A stretch of 64,000 nt of DNA from Pseudomonadota bacterium (GCA_024229515.1 JAAESI010000038.1:62001-126000), one strand, 5' to 3'; shown: positions 1 to 11,435, counted from the stretch's first letter. A program made the numbers and translations. The notes: a model not told the origin generated them from the sequence alone.

Positions 1-2
1 TC

Positions 3-3000
3 GCCAGCTTCGACATCGGCGAAGAAGACGAACTCCCGACCGTGGCCCTCGGCCTCGGCGGAAACGTGCCCGTGACGTTCTCCATCAGCGCCGCCGCCTA
101 CACGGCGGAGGACGAGGAGGTCGTGGCGACCCCCACCGAGGACGTCACCGTCGATGACTGCGGCATCACCGAGGTGACCCTGTCCGATCTGGATGGCGAG
201 GAAGAGACCCCGCCGCCCGGCACCTGCGGCGACGATCTCGACAACGACTTCGATGGTTGGGAAGACCTCGACGACCCGGACTGCGACAACGATCCGGCCG
301 CCACCGAGGCCGGCGGGTTCAATACCGACTACGCCTGCAACGACAACGACGACAACGAGGGTGACGGCAACATCGACGCGGACGATCCCGACTGCGAGAA
401 CGGCTTCGACGACGACGAGGGCGACGCCCCCGTGCCCGAGTGCAACGACCTCCTCGACAACGACGGCGACGGCTGGGTCGATCTCGACGACGCCAGCTGC
501 ACCGACGCCACCGACGACGACGAGCTGAACCCGCCGTCCTCGGCGCAGTGCAGTGACGGCAACGACAACGATGGCGACACGTTCATCGACGCCGACGACG
601 AGGACTGCGAGAACGGCGCGGACACCAGCGAGGCGCCGCTCATCCCGCAGTGCGATGACGGCGAAGACAACGACGCCGACACCTGGACGGACCTCGAGGA
701 TCCGGGCTGCGAGGACGCCAACGACGACAACGAGGCGCCCAACCTCGGCGACACCACCGAGTGCACCGACGGCCTCGACAACGACAACGACACCTTCGTC
801 GACGGCAACGACCCCGACTGCGTGGACGCCTCCACCGCGATCGAGTCGCCCCCGCCCTGCGAGGACGAGGAAGACAACGACGGCGACGGCTGGATCGATC
901 TCGACGACCCGGACTGCGCCCCCCTCGGCCCCGAGGACGAGATCGGCATCGGCGACCTGAGCGACATCTGCAACAACGGCCTCGACGACGATGGCGACGG
1001 CACCATCGACGCCCTCGACGGCGGCTGCTCCGATGCTGCCGACACCGACGAAGTCCAGGAGTGCGCCAACGGCCTGGATGACGACCTCGACGGTTGGATC
1101 GACCTCGCCGACGCCGGCTGCGGCTCCGTACTCGACAACGACGAGACCGACTCCGCCTCCACCGAGTGCAGCGACGGCCTCGACAACGACGGGGACGGCG
1201 CGGTCGACCTCGCCGACGACCAGTGCGACAACGGCGCCGACGATCAGGAGTTGGCCCTCTGCGAGGACGGCGTCGACAACGACTCCGACACCTGGATCGA
1301 CGCGCTCGACCCCGGCTGCACGGTCGAGTTCGACGACGACGAGACCGACGACGGCCTGACGGTCTGCAACGACGGCATCGACAACGACACCGACACGTTC
1401 ATCGACATCCTCGATCCCCAGTGCCTCAGCGGCGACGACGCCTCTGAAGCGATCGAGTGCGACAACGCCACCGACGACGACCTGGACACCTGGGTCGACC
1501 TCGACGATCCCGGCTGCGACGACGCTACCGACGACGACGAAGGCGGCCTCGCCAACACCAGCGAGTGCACCGACGGCCTCGACAACGACGAGGACGGGGA
1601 CACCGACGCCCAGGACAGCCTCTGCGACGATCCCGACGACAACTCCGAAGCGCCTCTGTGCAGCAACGGCGTCGACGACGACGGTGACGGTTGGATCGAC
1701 GACGCGGACCAGGGCTGCACCAGCCTCGCGGACGAGGACGAGACCGACACGATCACCTTCGAGTGCACCGACGCCACCGACAACGACGGCGACAGCCTCA
1801 TCGACTCCCTCGATCCCGACTGCGACGACGGCGCCGACGACCAGGAGCAGGCCGAGTGCCAGGACCTGTCGGACAACGACAACGACGGCTGGATCGACAG
1901 CGACGACAACGGCTGCGACGACCCCGACGACAACGACGAGTCCGACGGCGCGGTGACCCAGTGCAACGACGGCCTGGACAACGACGGCGACACCCTGATC
2001 GACGACAACGATCCCGACTGCCAGGACGGCTCCGACGACGCCGAGCTCACCTCTGAGTGCAGCGACAACGCCGACAACGACGCCGACGGTTGGATCGATC
2101 TGGACGACCCGGGCTGCGACAACGACTCGACCGGCCTCGACGAGGCGTCGATCTTCGGCGAGACCGACTGCAACGACCTGATCGACAACGACGGCGACCT
2201 CGCCATCGATCCCGCCGACCCCGACTGCGTCAACGGCTTCGACGACAACGAGGCGGTCGCCTTCTGCGGCAACGGCAGCGACGACGACGGCGACGGCTGG
2301 ACCGACCTGGACGATCCGGGCTGCGCCAACGACGCCCAGACCGAGTCCGAGAACGACTTCGACTTCGCTCTGCCCTGCAACGACGCGGCGGACAACGACG
2401 CCGACGGCGACATCGACGCGGCCGACGCCCAGTGCGCCACCGGCTACACGCCGTCGGAGACCCTGGACGTCTGCGCGGACACGCTCGACAACGACTTGGA
2501 CGGCTGGATCGACGCGGCCGACGGCGACTGCACCGTCGGCGACAACGAGGTCGGCACCGACCCGAACATCGAGTGCGCCGACGGCATCGACAACGACGGC
2601 GACCTGCTCGTCGACTCGCTTGACCCCGAGTGCGACGACGGCCTCGACGGCAGTGAGACCAGCGCCGCCCTGGACGACTGCGTGGATGGCACGGACAGCG
2701 ACAGCGACGGCTGGGCCGACGCCGACGACCCGGACTGCATCGTCTCCCCGTTCGACGAGAGCGGCTTTGCCGGCGGCACCGAGTGCAACGACGCCACCGA
2801 CAACGACTCGGACTTCAACATCGACGCCAACGACGCGGACTGCGACGACGGCTACGACACGCTCGAGGGGCCGGAGAACTGCGACGACGACGCCGACAAC
2901 GACGGTGACGGCTGGGAGGACGAGGACGACCCGGACTGCTTCGTCGGTGCCGAAGAGGTCGGAGCCGCCTCCACGCAGTGCAGCGACAACCTCGACAACG

Positions 3001-4175
3001 ACCTGGACGGCAGCATCGACGAGGCCGACCCGGAGTGCGACGACGGGTCCGACGACTCGGAGTTCAGCGGGCTCCCCGACGACTGCGCTGACGGCAGCGA
3101 CAACGATGGCGACGGCTGGATCGACCTGGCCGACCCGGAGTGCCAGTCCGGCGACTTCGACGAAGCTGGCGTCGCGGGCTCGACCGAGTGCAGCGACGGC
3201 GTCGACAACGACACCGAAGGCGGCGTCGACGGCAACGACGCGCACTGCGACGACGCCAACGACGACGACGAGACGGCGGTCTGCGACAACGGCGCCGACG
3301 ACGACGGTGACGGCTGGGTCGACCTGGACGACCCGGGCTGCATCAACTCCTCGACCCACAACATCGAGGGCGGCTTCGGCAGCGGCGAGTGCAACGACGG
3401 CGTGGACAACGACGGCGACGCCAGCGTCGACAGCGCCGACCCGGAATGCACGGCGGCGGCTGTCGGCTCCGAGGGCACCCCGAACTGCTCGAACCTGTCC
3501 GACGACGACGGCGACGGCTGGGTCGACGGCGACGACCCGGACTGCGCCGTCGGCGCCTACGAGCTCGGCCTGTGGACGTCCGAGTGCAACGACGGCGAAG
3601 ACAACGACGGTGACGGCTCGGCCGACGCGGTCGACCTGGGCTGCAGCGACGGCGCGGACAGCTTCGAGGGCGCCTCGGTGGGCGACCTCGTCATCACCGA
3701 GTACCTCGCCGACCCGGTCGTCGTGGGTGACGGCAACGGCGAGTGGTTCGAGGTCTTCAACACCTCCGGCGTGTCGGTGGATCTCGCCGGCTACGTCGTG
3801 TCTGACGACGACGGCGAGAGCCACACGATCCAGGGCTCCGTGGTGGTCCCCTCGGGCGGCTACATCGTCCTGGGCAACAACGCCGACACGGGCGCCAACG
3901 GTGATGCGCCGGTGCTGTACGAGTATGCCGACTTCGACCTGGACAACGTCGAGGACGAGATCGTGCTGACCGATCCGGGCGGCGTGGTGCTGGCCGAAGT
4001 CGTCTACGACGGCCCCTGGCCGCGTGACCCCGGCAACTCGACGATCCTGGACGGCTCGCTGACGCCCAGCACGAGCAACTACGTGCTGGTGAACAACTGG
4101 TGCACCTCGATCGTGGCGTTCGGTGATGGCGACTTCGGATCGCCCGGGGCGGTCAACGACGACTGCGCGCCCTGA
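3..4175 (+). CDS. Giant secreted Asp/Cys-rich repeat protein with C-terminal lamin-tail domain (5' truncated by window edge)
   Basis: The frame is open to the left edge, so the true start lies outside; about 1390 residues are visible. After a short acidic lead-in the protein is built from 34 Cys-bounded units of about 30 residues. Two types alternate strictly: type A (pattern C.DG.DNDGD..ID..DP.C followed by .DG.DD.E) and type B, which carries Trp (DGWIDLDDPGC). I count 17 of each. The D-x-D-x-D-G spacing resembles calcium-binding TSP3-type loops. The last ~150 residues (from about 3680, starting GDLVITEYLADP) match a lamin-tail domain, often found at the end of bacterial surface proteins. 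Function unknown; an extracellular, calcium-stabilised fibre or adhesin is inferred. There is no MYXO-CTERM tail. A 57-bp gap separates it from aspS. Confidence 0.85.
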   Translation, partial: ASFDIGEEDELPTVALGLGGNVPVTFSISAAAYTAEDEEVVATPTEDVTVDDCGITEVTLSDLDGEEETPPPGTCGDDLDNDFDGWEDLDDPDCDNDPAATEAGGFNTDYACNDNDDNEGDGNIDADDPDCENGFDDDEGDAPVPECNDLLDNDGDGWVDLDDASCTDATDDDELNPPSSAQCSDGNDNDGDTFIDADDEDCENGADTSEAPLIPQCDDGEDNDADTWTDLEDPGCEDANDDNEAPNLGDTTECTDGLDNDNDTFVDGNDPDCVDASTAIESPPPCEDEEDNDGDGWIDLDDPDCAPLGPEDEIGIGDLSDICNNGLDDDGDGTIDALDGGCSDAADTDEVQECANGLDDDLDGWIDLADAGCGSVLDNDETDSASTECSDGLDNDGDGAVDLADDQCDNGADDQELALCEDGVDNDSDTWIDALDPGCTVEFDDDETDDGLTVCNDGIDNDTDTFIDILDPQCLSGDDASEAIECDNATDDDLDTWVDLDDPGCDDATDDDEGGLANTSECTDGLDNDEDGDTDAQDSLCDDPDDNSEAPLCSNGVDDDGDGWIDDADQGCTSLADEDETDTITFECTDATDNDGDSLIDSLDPDCDDGADDQEQAECQDLSDNDNDGWIDSDDNGCDDPDDNDESDGAVTQCNDGLDNDGDTLIDDNDPDCQDGSDDAELTSECSDNADNDADGWIDLDDPGCDNDSTGLDEASIFGETDCNDLIDNDGDLAIDPADPDCVNGFDDNEAVAFCGNGSDDDGDGWTDLDDPGCANDAQTESENDFDFALPCNDAADNDADGDIDAADAQCATGYTPSETLDVCADTLDNDLDGWIDAADGDCTVGDNEVGTDPNIECADGIDNDGDLLVDSLDPECDDGLDGSETSAALDDCVDGTDSDSDGWADADDPDCIVSPFDESGFAGGTECNDATDNDSDFNIDANDADCDDGYDTLEGPENCDDDADNDGDGWEDEDDPDCFVGAEEVGAASTQCSDNLDNDLDGSIDEADPECDDGSDDSEFSGLPDDCADGSDNDGDGWIDLADPECQSGDFDEAGVAGSTECSDGVDNDTEGGVDGNDAHCDDANDDDETAVCDNGADDDGDGWVDLDDPGCINSSTHNIEGGFGSGECNDGVDNDGDASVDSADPECTAAAVGSEGTPNCSNLSDDDGDGWVDGDDPDCAVGAYELGLWTSECNDGEDNDGDGSADAVDLGCSDGADSFEGASVGDLVITEYLADPVVVGDGNGEWFEVFNTSGVSVDLAGYVVSDDDGESHTIQGSVVVPSGGYIVLGNNADTGANGDAPVLYEYADFDLDNVEDEIVLTDPGGVVLAEVVYDGPWPRDPGNSTILDGSLTPSTSNYVLVNNWCTSIVAFGDGDFGSPGAVNDDCAP

Positions 4176-4232
4176 CGCGAAGTTGAAGCTCGGTTATCCT
4201 CCGCCGCTCTCACCGGCAGGAGACAACCAGCC

Positions 4233-6049
<1,817 letters not shown>

Positions 6050-6053
<4 letters not shown>

Positions 6054-6265
6054 GCAAGGCGACCCTGCTCTGCCCCAGCTGCAAGAAGGTCGTGCCGATG
6101 GAGGCCGCGGTCCGGCCCCCGGCGTTCCCGTTCTGCTCCGACCGCTGCAAGCTCAGCGACCTGGGGCGGTGGTTCGAAGAGGACTACGCGCTGCCCCAGC
6201 CGTTGGGCCCCGATGACCACGAGGCCATCGAAGAGGTGATCCGGGCCCGGCAGGGCGATTCGTAG
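6050..6265 (+). CDS. yacG: YacG-like zinc-ribbon DNA gyrase inhibitor
   Basis: Small 71-residue protein with the YacG zinc finger: C8-x2-C11 (CPSC) and C29-x3-C33 (CSDRC), followed by the typical LSDLGRWFEEDYALP segment. YacG of E. coli binds GyrB and blocks DNA binding by gyrase. The start is fixed by the ATGA overlap with the aspS stop. The sequence after its zinc finger (PLGPDDHEAIEE) is variable in the family. Confidence 0.88.
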
Positions 6266-6941
6266 CGCGTACATCGCGTCGGGAGTCGCGTACCAGGCGG
6301 CGGCGGGGCTGTCGGCGGGAACGCTGCGGGAGCGAGGTCGGCTCGACGATTCGATCGAGATCTGGATCCCCTCCGAGGAGCCTGTGGCCGGGTCGCTGGC
6401 GCGGGTCCTCGACCGCTTCGAGCTGACGATCCGCCGCTTCGCCCACCGCGCCGAGCCGACGAAGCCGACGATGTGGCTCAAGCTCCGGGCGCTCACGGCG
6501 ATGGGGCCGGAGCCGGTGCTGGTGCTGGACGGCGACACCTGCGTGCAGCGGCGCATCGAACTGCCGAGCCTGGCCCCGGGGCAGGTCGGAGCCGTGCGCG
6601 ATCGGCGCGACGGCACCCCTCCGCCGTCGGATCCGTGGCACGTCCCGGGGCGTCCCTACATCAACTCCGGGGTGCTCCTGCTGGGGCGGGAGACCGAGGA
6701 CCTGCGCGCCCGGTGCCTGGACCTTGCGGCCACGCCGGAGGCCGCGCTCGGCCGGTACGCCGATCAGCGGGTGTGGAACTACCTGCTGCAGTCCGAGGCG
6801 GCGGAGCGGCTGGTCCTGCTGCCCCCGAAGCTCAACGCGATCCGGTGGCGGATGCCGCGGCGGGCGGTGATTCAACACTTCGCGGGGGGAGCCCGGCAGG
6901 CCGCGCGGCACGCGAAGGCGTGCCAGCGTGTCCTTGGCTGA
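6258..6941 (+). CDS. Putative GT8-like glycosyltransferase, apparently using a non-canonical start
   Basis: Nucleotide-sugar glycosyltransferase of GT-A fold, resembling family GT8. The metal-binding DxD is seen as VLVLDGDT, followed by YINSGVLLL and ADQRVWN, hallmarks of glycogenin/LgtC-like enzymes; the end has an HF.G motif. Donor and acceptor unknown. The first GTG in frame is at 6384, but the frame upstream encodes a convincing first strand (RSAYIASGVAYQAAAG) and IEIWIPSEEP. The preceding in-frame stop is at 6237-6239, and no ATG, GTG or TTG lies between it and 6384. ATT at 6258, a few bases after GGCAGGG and overlapping the yacG end, is the best candidate; a frameshift is the alternative. 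From 6258 the product is 227 residues. Confidence 0.72.
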   Translation: MRSAYIASGVAYQAAAGLSAGTLRERGRLDDSIEIWIPSEEPVAGSLARVLDRFELTIRRFAHRAEPTKPTMWLKLRALTAMGPEPVLVLDGDTCVQRRIELPSLAPGQVGAVRDRRDGTPPPSDPWHVPGRPYINSGVLLLGRETEDLRARCLDLAATPEAALGRYADQRVWNYLLQSEAAERLVLLPPKLNAIRWRMPRRAVIQHFAGGARQAARHAKACQRVLG

Positions 6942-7084
6942 GTTCTGAGTTGTCCACAGCTCCAGGTTCGAAATGTTCCTCCGCCATCGTCGGACCTCGA
7001 AGTTTCTGTCCCGATCTGCATGCGCGGCAGCAGGACATCCGGGATTGTCCCCACTACCCTCCGCGGCTTGTTAGGAGTTCCCTC

Positions 7085-7579
7085 ATGTCTCGATTCGTCC
7101 GCTCCCCCCTGCCCCTGCTGCTGGCCGTCGCTGGCCTCGCGCTCACGGGCTGTGATGTCTCCCCCACCTTCACTGTCGGCCCCGACGGCGGAACGATAGA
7201 GGTCGGCGGGGTCGGGCTGGAGATCCCGGCGGGCGCCCTGGACGAAGAGGTCGAGATCGGTGTCGAGGTGCTGGTCGACCTCGAGGACGCGGGCTACGCG
7301 GCGATTCCGTCGTTCGTCGACGGGGTCCCCGAGATCTCGATCGCGCTGACGCCCCACGGCACGACATTCAACGAGCCGGTGACGCTGACCCTCCCGTTCG
7401 CGGGGGAGCCCGACAACCTCGCCGTGCTGCGCGCCGCCTCGCCGGACGCGCCGGAATGGGACGCGGTCGGCCCCATCGCCGTCGCGGATGGACTCGCCAC
7501 ATTGTCCATCGACGGTTTCAGCGTCTACACGCGTCGGCAGGGCCGTAGAGCTGGCTGGTGCCCCAGGACGGGTTGGTGA
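7085..7579 (+). CDS. Lipoprotein with ZU5-like domain
   Basis: 164-residue predicted lipoprotein: hydrophobic signal peptide and lipobox ALTGC with Cys23. The mature part starts with GGTIEVGGVGLEIPAGAL, the signature of ZU5-like domains in bacterial surface proteins (glycine turn, then EIPAGAL), and continues with PVTLTLPF. Such domains are beta-rich interaction modules; no enzymatic function is suggested. The last ~20 residues are Arg/Trp-rich and lie antisense to the end of the convergent lipoprotein gene at 7518, so the true end may be disturbed. A 143-bp gap precedes it. Confidence 0.75.
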   Translation: MSRFVRSPLPLLLAVAGLALTGCDVSPTFTVGPDGGTIEVGGVGLEIPAGALDEEVEIGVEVLVDLEDAGYAAIPSFVDGVPEISIALTPHGTTFNEPVTLTLPFAGEPDNLAVLRAASPDAPEWDAVGPIAVADGLATLSIDGFSVYTRRQGRRAGWCPRTGW

Positions 7580-7885
7580 AGTTGGTGCCGCCAGTCTGGC
7601 AGATGTTGTACTGGTTGGCGTGGGCGCTGGGGATCAGGGCATCGCCCACCCGCTGCATCAGCCCGGGCCGGTACCGCTGGCCATTCCTTCGATCTCGTCG
7701 TCGAACGCGCCCGTCACGATCGCGCCGATCAGCAGCGCCTGCCGATCGAACTCGGACAGTTCGGCGAACTCCTCGTAGGTGAGCACGTCCTGCTCGCCGG
7801 CGAATCCGCCTTCCTCGGGCGGGGTACAGCCGATCAGGGCGATGGCACAGGCGACGGACAAGGGGACGATCGGTCGATGCGTCAC
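7518..7885 (-). CDS. Small lipoprotein, frameshifted near 7662-7667
   Basis: The N-terminal part (start GTG at 7885, preceded by GGAGA) reads as a lipoprotein with lipobox ALIGC and Cys20, then an acidic segment (TYEEFAELSEFDRQALLIGA). This frame stops at 7658. A neighbouring frame continues with plausible protein (GLMQRVGDALIPSAHANQYN, then a Cys/Gly/Asn-rich tail) to the stop at 7518. One missing base in the CCCGGG at 7662-7667 would join them into a protein of about 122 residues. Function unknown. It lies downstream of htrA on the same strand and converges on the ZU5 lipoprotein. Confidence 0.6.
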
Positions 7886-8026
7886 GCGTCTCCACGAGGC
7901 CAACGTGGTGCCTCACGGACCGTATCGACGCCCTGGGTGATCAGCTGAGGAAGCGATGGGGTCCCTGGAACCTCACCTGGGCCATGGAGACGATCGGCCG
8001 CGGCTCGGGCTGAAGCCGGCTCGCTC

Positions 8027-9427
8027 TCAGGGGCGCTCGATCGCCAGGTACTGCTTCTTGCCGCCGCGCTCGACGACCAGCGGAACGAACTCCTTGCTCG
8101 TGCCCAGCAGCGTCTTCTGGAACTCCTCGTCGGAGTCCACCTCGACGTCGTTCAGCGCGACGACCACGTCCCCGATCTCCAGCCCGGCCTGGTCGGCCTT
8201 GCTGTGCGGGACGATGGAGCGGACCACGAGGTTGTTCGGGTTCCGCGCCTTGCCGTCGCTGCCCATCGTGAGCCCCAGCTCACGGGCGATCCACTTGCCC
8301 GGACCGGGCTTGAGGGTGTGCGCTTCGGTCGAAGCGGCGCCAGGCTCGAGGGTGCGCGCCTCCAGCGTCACCGTCATGGTCTTGAGCACGTCCTCGCCGC
8401 GCTCGGTGCGCCACGCCGTCAGCTGCACGGGCGTGCCCACGGGGGCGGTGCGGTAGGCGCTCATGAGGTCGGCCTCGGTGCGGATCTTCCGGTCCGCGAA
8501 GGTGACCACGACGTCGTCCTCCTCCATGCCGGCCCGGGCCGCGGAGCCGCCGTCGTAGACCTCGGTGATCAGGGCGCCCTGGCCGATGCTGCGGCCCCAG
8601 ACCTCGTCCAGGCTGGGGTTGTTGTCCGTCATGCGCACGCCCAGGTCGCCGACGGTGACCTTGCCGTTGGCGATGAGCTGCTTGGCGATCTTGGTGGCCA
8701 GATCGATGGGGATGGCGAAGCCCATGCCGCCGCCGGGCGCATCCGCGATCGCGCTGTTGATGCCGATGACCCTGCCGTCCAGATCCACCAGCGGACCGCC
8801 GGAGTTGCCGGGGTTGATGGGCGTGTCGACCTGGATGAAGTCCTGCACCGTGATGTGCTCGAAGCCGGGCGCGAAGAAGGGTCCCATCTGCCGGCCGACG
8901 GAGGCGCGGTGCAGTCCCGAGACGTGGCCGAAGGTGACCGAGCGGTCGTAGCCGAGGGGAGCGCCCAGGGCGATGGCGTACTGCCCGATGCGGAGGTCCT
9001 CGGAGGTGCCCAGTTGGGCGATCGGGAGCCCCTCGGGGGCGTCGATCATGCGGATGACGCCGACGTCGGATTCGGCGCTGGTGGCGATCACCTCCGCCTT
9101 GAAGCGGCGGCCGTCGGCGAGCAGTACGTCGATCCGATCCGCGCCGTCGACGACGTGGTGGTTGGTGAGGATGGTCCCGTCCGCTTCGATGATGAAGCCG
9201 GTGCCCATGCCGTCCACGGGCATGAAGCGCTCCAGGCCGGGGAGCCCGTGCTTCTCCGATCCGGAGACTTCCAGGGTCACCACCGCCGGCTGCGTGGTCT
9301 CCACGACCTGCACGAGCACTTCCTCGAAGGCCCGCACCTGCTCCACGGCGTCGGTTGCGCCGGCGGAGCCCGCGATCGCGAGGCCCAGGACGAGGACGAG
9401 GACCGCAGTTCCGATCCACTTCTTCAT
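8027..9427 (-). CDS. htrA: HtrA/DegP-family periplasmic serine protease with two PDZ domains
   Basis: Envelope quality-control protease that degrades misfolded proteins. The start was set at the ATG giving MKKWIGTAVLVLVLGLAIAG, a clear signal peptide; upstream codons in the frame look non-coding. The trypsin-like triad is His91 (LTNHHVV), Asp121 (ESDVGVIRM) and Ser209 (NPGNSGGPLV). Two PDZ domains follow, at roughly residues 270-360 and 385-465. The 466-residue length matches DegP/DegQ. It is divergent from the response regulator gene at 9504 across 76 bp. Confidence 0.95.
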   Translation of the reverse strand: MKKWIGTAVLVLVLGLAIAGSAGATDAVEQVRAFEEVLVQVVETTQPAVVTLEVSGSEKHGLPGLERFMPVDGMGTGFIIEADGTILTNHHVVDGADRIDVLLADGRRFKAEVIATSAESDVGVIRMIDAPEGLPIAQLGTSEDLRIGQYAIALGAPLGYDRSVTFGHVSGLHRASVGRQMGPFFAPGFEHITVQDFIQVDTPINPGNSGGPLVDLDGRVIGINSAIADAPGGGMGFAIPIDLATKIAKQLIANGKVTVGDLGVRMTDNNPSLDEVWGRSIGQGALITEVYDGGSAARAGMEEDDVVVTFADRKIRTEADLMSAYRTAPVGTPVQLTAWRTERGEDVLKTMTVTLEARTLEPGAASTEAHTLKPGPGKWIARELGLTMGSDGKARNPNNLVVRSIVPHSKADQAGLEIGDVVVALNDVEVDSDEEFQKTLLGTSKEFVPLVVERGGKKQYLAIERP

Positions 9428-9503
9428 GAACATCAGCCTAAGCTCGAATAGGGGGTCACACCAGGGGTAGACCCTTCCCGTCCTGCTATGTTCCGAGGAC
9501 TTC

Positions 9504-11435
9504 ATGGCTGCCCCACGCATCCTTGTGGTCGAGGACGACCGCTACTTCCTCGGGGTCCTGCGGGACTACCTCGGGTACCTGGGCCTCGAGGTCCGCGAAG
9601 CCTCTGACGGAGAGGATGGCTGGACCGAGTTCGCGGCCGATCCGCCGGACCTGGTGCTCAGCGACGTCCTCCTCCCCCGCCTCAACGGCCTTGAGTTGGC
9701 CGCGCGCATCAAGTCGTCGGGCCACGACGCCCCCGTGCTGCTGATGTCCGCGGTCTACAAGGACGCCGAAACGGTCGAGCGGAACCTGCGCCAGTGCGGC
9801 GCCGACGGGTACCTGATCAAGCCGTTCTCGATGCCCGACCTGCGCACACGCCTCGCGGAGCTGCTGCCCGCCGTCGCCCCCGAGAGCGTCGCGGACGAGC
9901 CCTCGCCGATCACCGGTGACGAGCTGTCGATGGTGAAGTACCGCTCCGGCCTGGATCTGCCCCGCGAGGGCGAGATCAGCGCCGGCTTCCTCGCCCCCCT
10001 GCTGCTCCAGCTGCGCGCGGTATCGCACACGGGCGTGCTGATGCTGCGCGATGGCAAGCGGTGGAAGGACATCGTGTTGCTCAACGGCCACGCCGTGTGG
10101 GCCGACGGAGGGGCCGGATCGGATCGCCTCGGCACGATGCTGCTCGAGGACGGGGTCATCGCGCAGGAGCAGTTCGCGGACGCCGTGGCGTACATGCGCG
10201 AGGAGTCCGTGGACTTCGGCTCGGCGCTGACCGACCGACGCATCCTCACCCCCACGGACCTGTACACGCAACTCCGTCGCCTCGTGGAGCGCCGGGTCAT
10301 CGGGGCCTTTGCGTGGAACGTCGGGACGTGGTCGCTGACCAACGAGTTCCCGCGGCAGACCAGCAGCTTCGAGACCCGCCCGTTGGCGGTGGTCTGGCGC
10401 GGCCTGTCGACCCACGGCAAGTCCAACGCGATGGAGGAGGAGATCACTCCGCTGCGCTTCCACTACGTCGTGCCCACGGGCCGCTTCGACGCGGACTTCG
10501 CCGAGATCAAGAAGGAAGACGGGATCGGCTTCCTGGGGAGCTTCCTCAACGGCTGCCGCACCGTGCAGCACCTCTCGGAGATGGAGATCCTCGAGCCCGG
10601 TGAACTCACGCGGGCGCTGTGGCTGATGTACCGGGCCGGGATGATCGGCTTCGGTCAGCACGCATCCGGCGACGAGGAAGGCCTCAGCCAGGAGGACACC
10701 ACCGGCCCCCCCACACTGGAGCTTCCCGAGCTGCGCGGCTCCCTGACCGAGTCCGGCGAAGCGATCATCCACAGCTACCTGCGGCTGTGGCAGGCCGACT
10801 TCTTCCAGATCTTCGGGCTCGAGCCGACCGCCTCCGAGTCCGAGATCGCCGCAGCCCTGAAGACCAACCCGCTCGGCTTCGACCCCGGTGGGTTGAGCAA
10901 CGACCTCCCCGGCGACGTGCGCAGCAAGGCCAAGGCGTTGGAGGAGTGGATCGGCGAAGCGCGCGCGACGCTCTCGGATCCGGGCCGCCGAGCGGCCTAC
11001 GCGAACCGCTTCCAGCAGGGGCTCACCGGCATCTACCGCAAGGTGAGCAAGGCTCGGGAGACCGAGGCGGCGATGTTCTTCGAGATGGGCAAGGCGTTCA
11101 TCCAGACGCGCGAGTACCGGGAGGCGGAGATGTCCTTCGCCAAGGCGGTGGAGCGCTCGCCGGAGACGGCCGAGTACGTCGCCTACCAGGGCTGGGCGTC
11201 CTACCGGAAGGCTGGCGGGGACGGAGGCGCGACGCGCGCCCGGGAGCTGATCGACCGCTCCCTGGACATGGACGACCACCTGTCGATCGCCTGGTACTTC
11301 AGCGGGATCATCCACCGCGATCAGCGGCACTACCGCGACGCGATCTCGGCGTTCGAAGCCGCGCTGAGCTTCGACACCCACTTCGAGGCGGCTCGCAAAG
11401 CGCTGCAGCAGACCAGCGAGATCGCCCAGCGGTAG
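9504..11435 (+). CDS. Response regulator: receiver + DUF4388 (PATAN-like) + TPR protein
   Basis: 643 residues. Residues 1-120 are a CheY-like receiver with acidic pair (VVEDD, 10-12), phosphoacceptor Asp54 (LVLSDVLLPR) and Lys106 (YLIKPFS). Residues ~150-290 form a DUF4388/PATAN-type region (GEISAGFLAPLLLQLRAVSH..GVLMLRDG). After a linker, a J-like segment (ADFFQIFGLEPTASESEI) lacks an obvious HPD, and the last third holds TPR-like repeats (MFFEMGKAFIQTREYREAEM). There is no DNA-binding output, so signalling by protein contact is inferred. It starts the operon with glnE: the stop codon is directly followed by the glnE ATG. Confidence 0.85.
   Translation: MAAPRILVVEDDRYFLGVLRDYLGYLGLEVREASDGEDGWTEFAADPPDLVLSDVLLPRLNGLELAARIKSSGHDAPVLLMSAVYKDAETVERNLRQCGADGYLIKPFSMPDLRTRLAELLPAVAPESVADEPSPITGDELSMVKYRSGLDLPREGEISAGFLAPLLLQLRAVSHTGVLMLRDGKRWKDIVLLNGHAVWADGGAGSDRLGTMLLEDGVIAQEQFADAVAYMREESVDFGSALTDRRILTPTDLYTQLRRLVERRVIGAFAWNVGTWSLTNEFPRQTSSFETRPLAVVWRGLSTHGKSNAMEEEITPLRFHYVVPTGRFDADFAEIKKEDGIGFLGSFLNGCRTVQHLSEMEILEPGELTRALWLMYRAGMIGFGQHASGDEEGLSQEDTTGPPTLELPELRGSLTESGEAIIHSYLRLWQADFFQIFGLEPTASESEIAAALKTNPLGFDPGGLSNDLPGDVRSKAKALEEWIGEARATLSDPGRRAAYANRFQQGLTGIYRKVSKARETEAAMFFEMGKAFIQTREYREAEMSFAKAVERSPETAEYVAYQGWASYRKAGGDGGATRARELIDRSLDMDDHLSIAWYFSGIIHRDQRHYRDAISAFEAALSFDTHFEAARKALQQTSEIAQR

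Noticed and set aside
1244-2440. Long Ser-rich open frame on the minus strand (398 codons) under the giant repeat protein
   Set aside because: Antisense shadow of GAC/GGC-rich repeat codons; Ser/Arg/Pro composition without any domain.
3-4175. Regular repeats that could suggest a CRISPR array
   Set aside because: Repeats are in frame, encode conserved Cys/Asp residues and diverge at third codon positions; there are no spacers.
4176-4232. tRNA or small RNA gene before aspS
   Set aside because: 57 bp without cloverleaf or terminator; it carries only the aspS ribosome-binding site.
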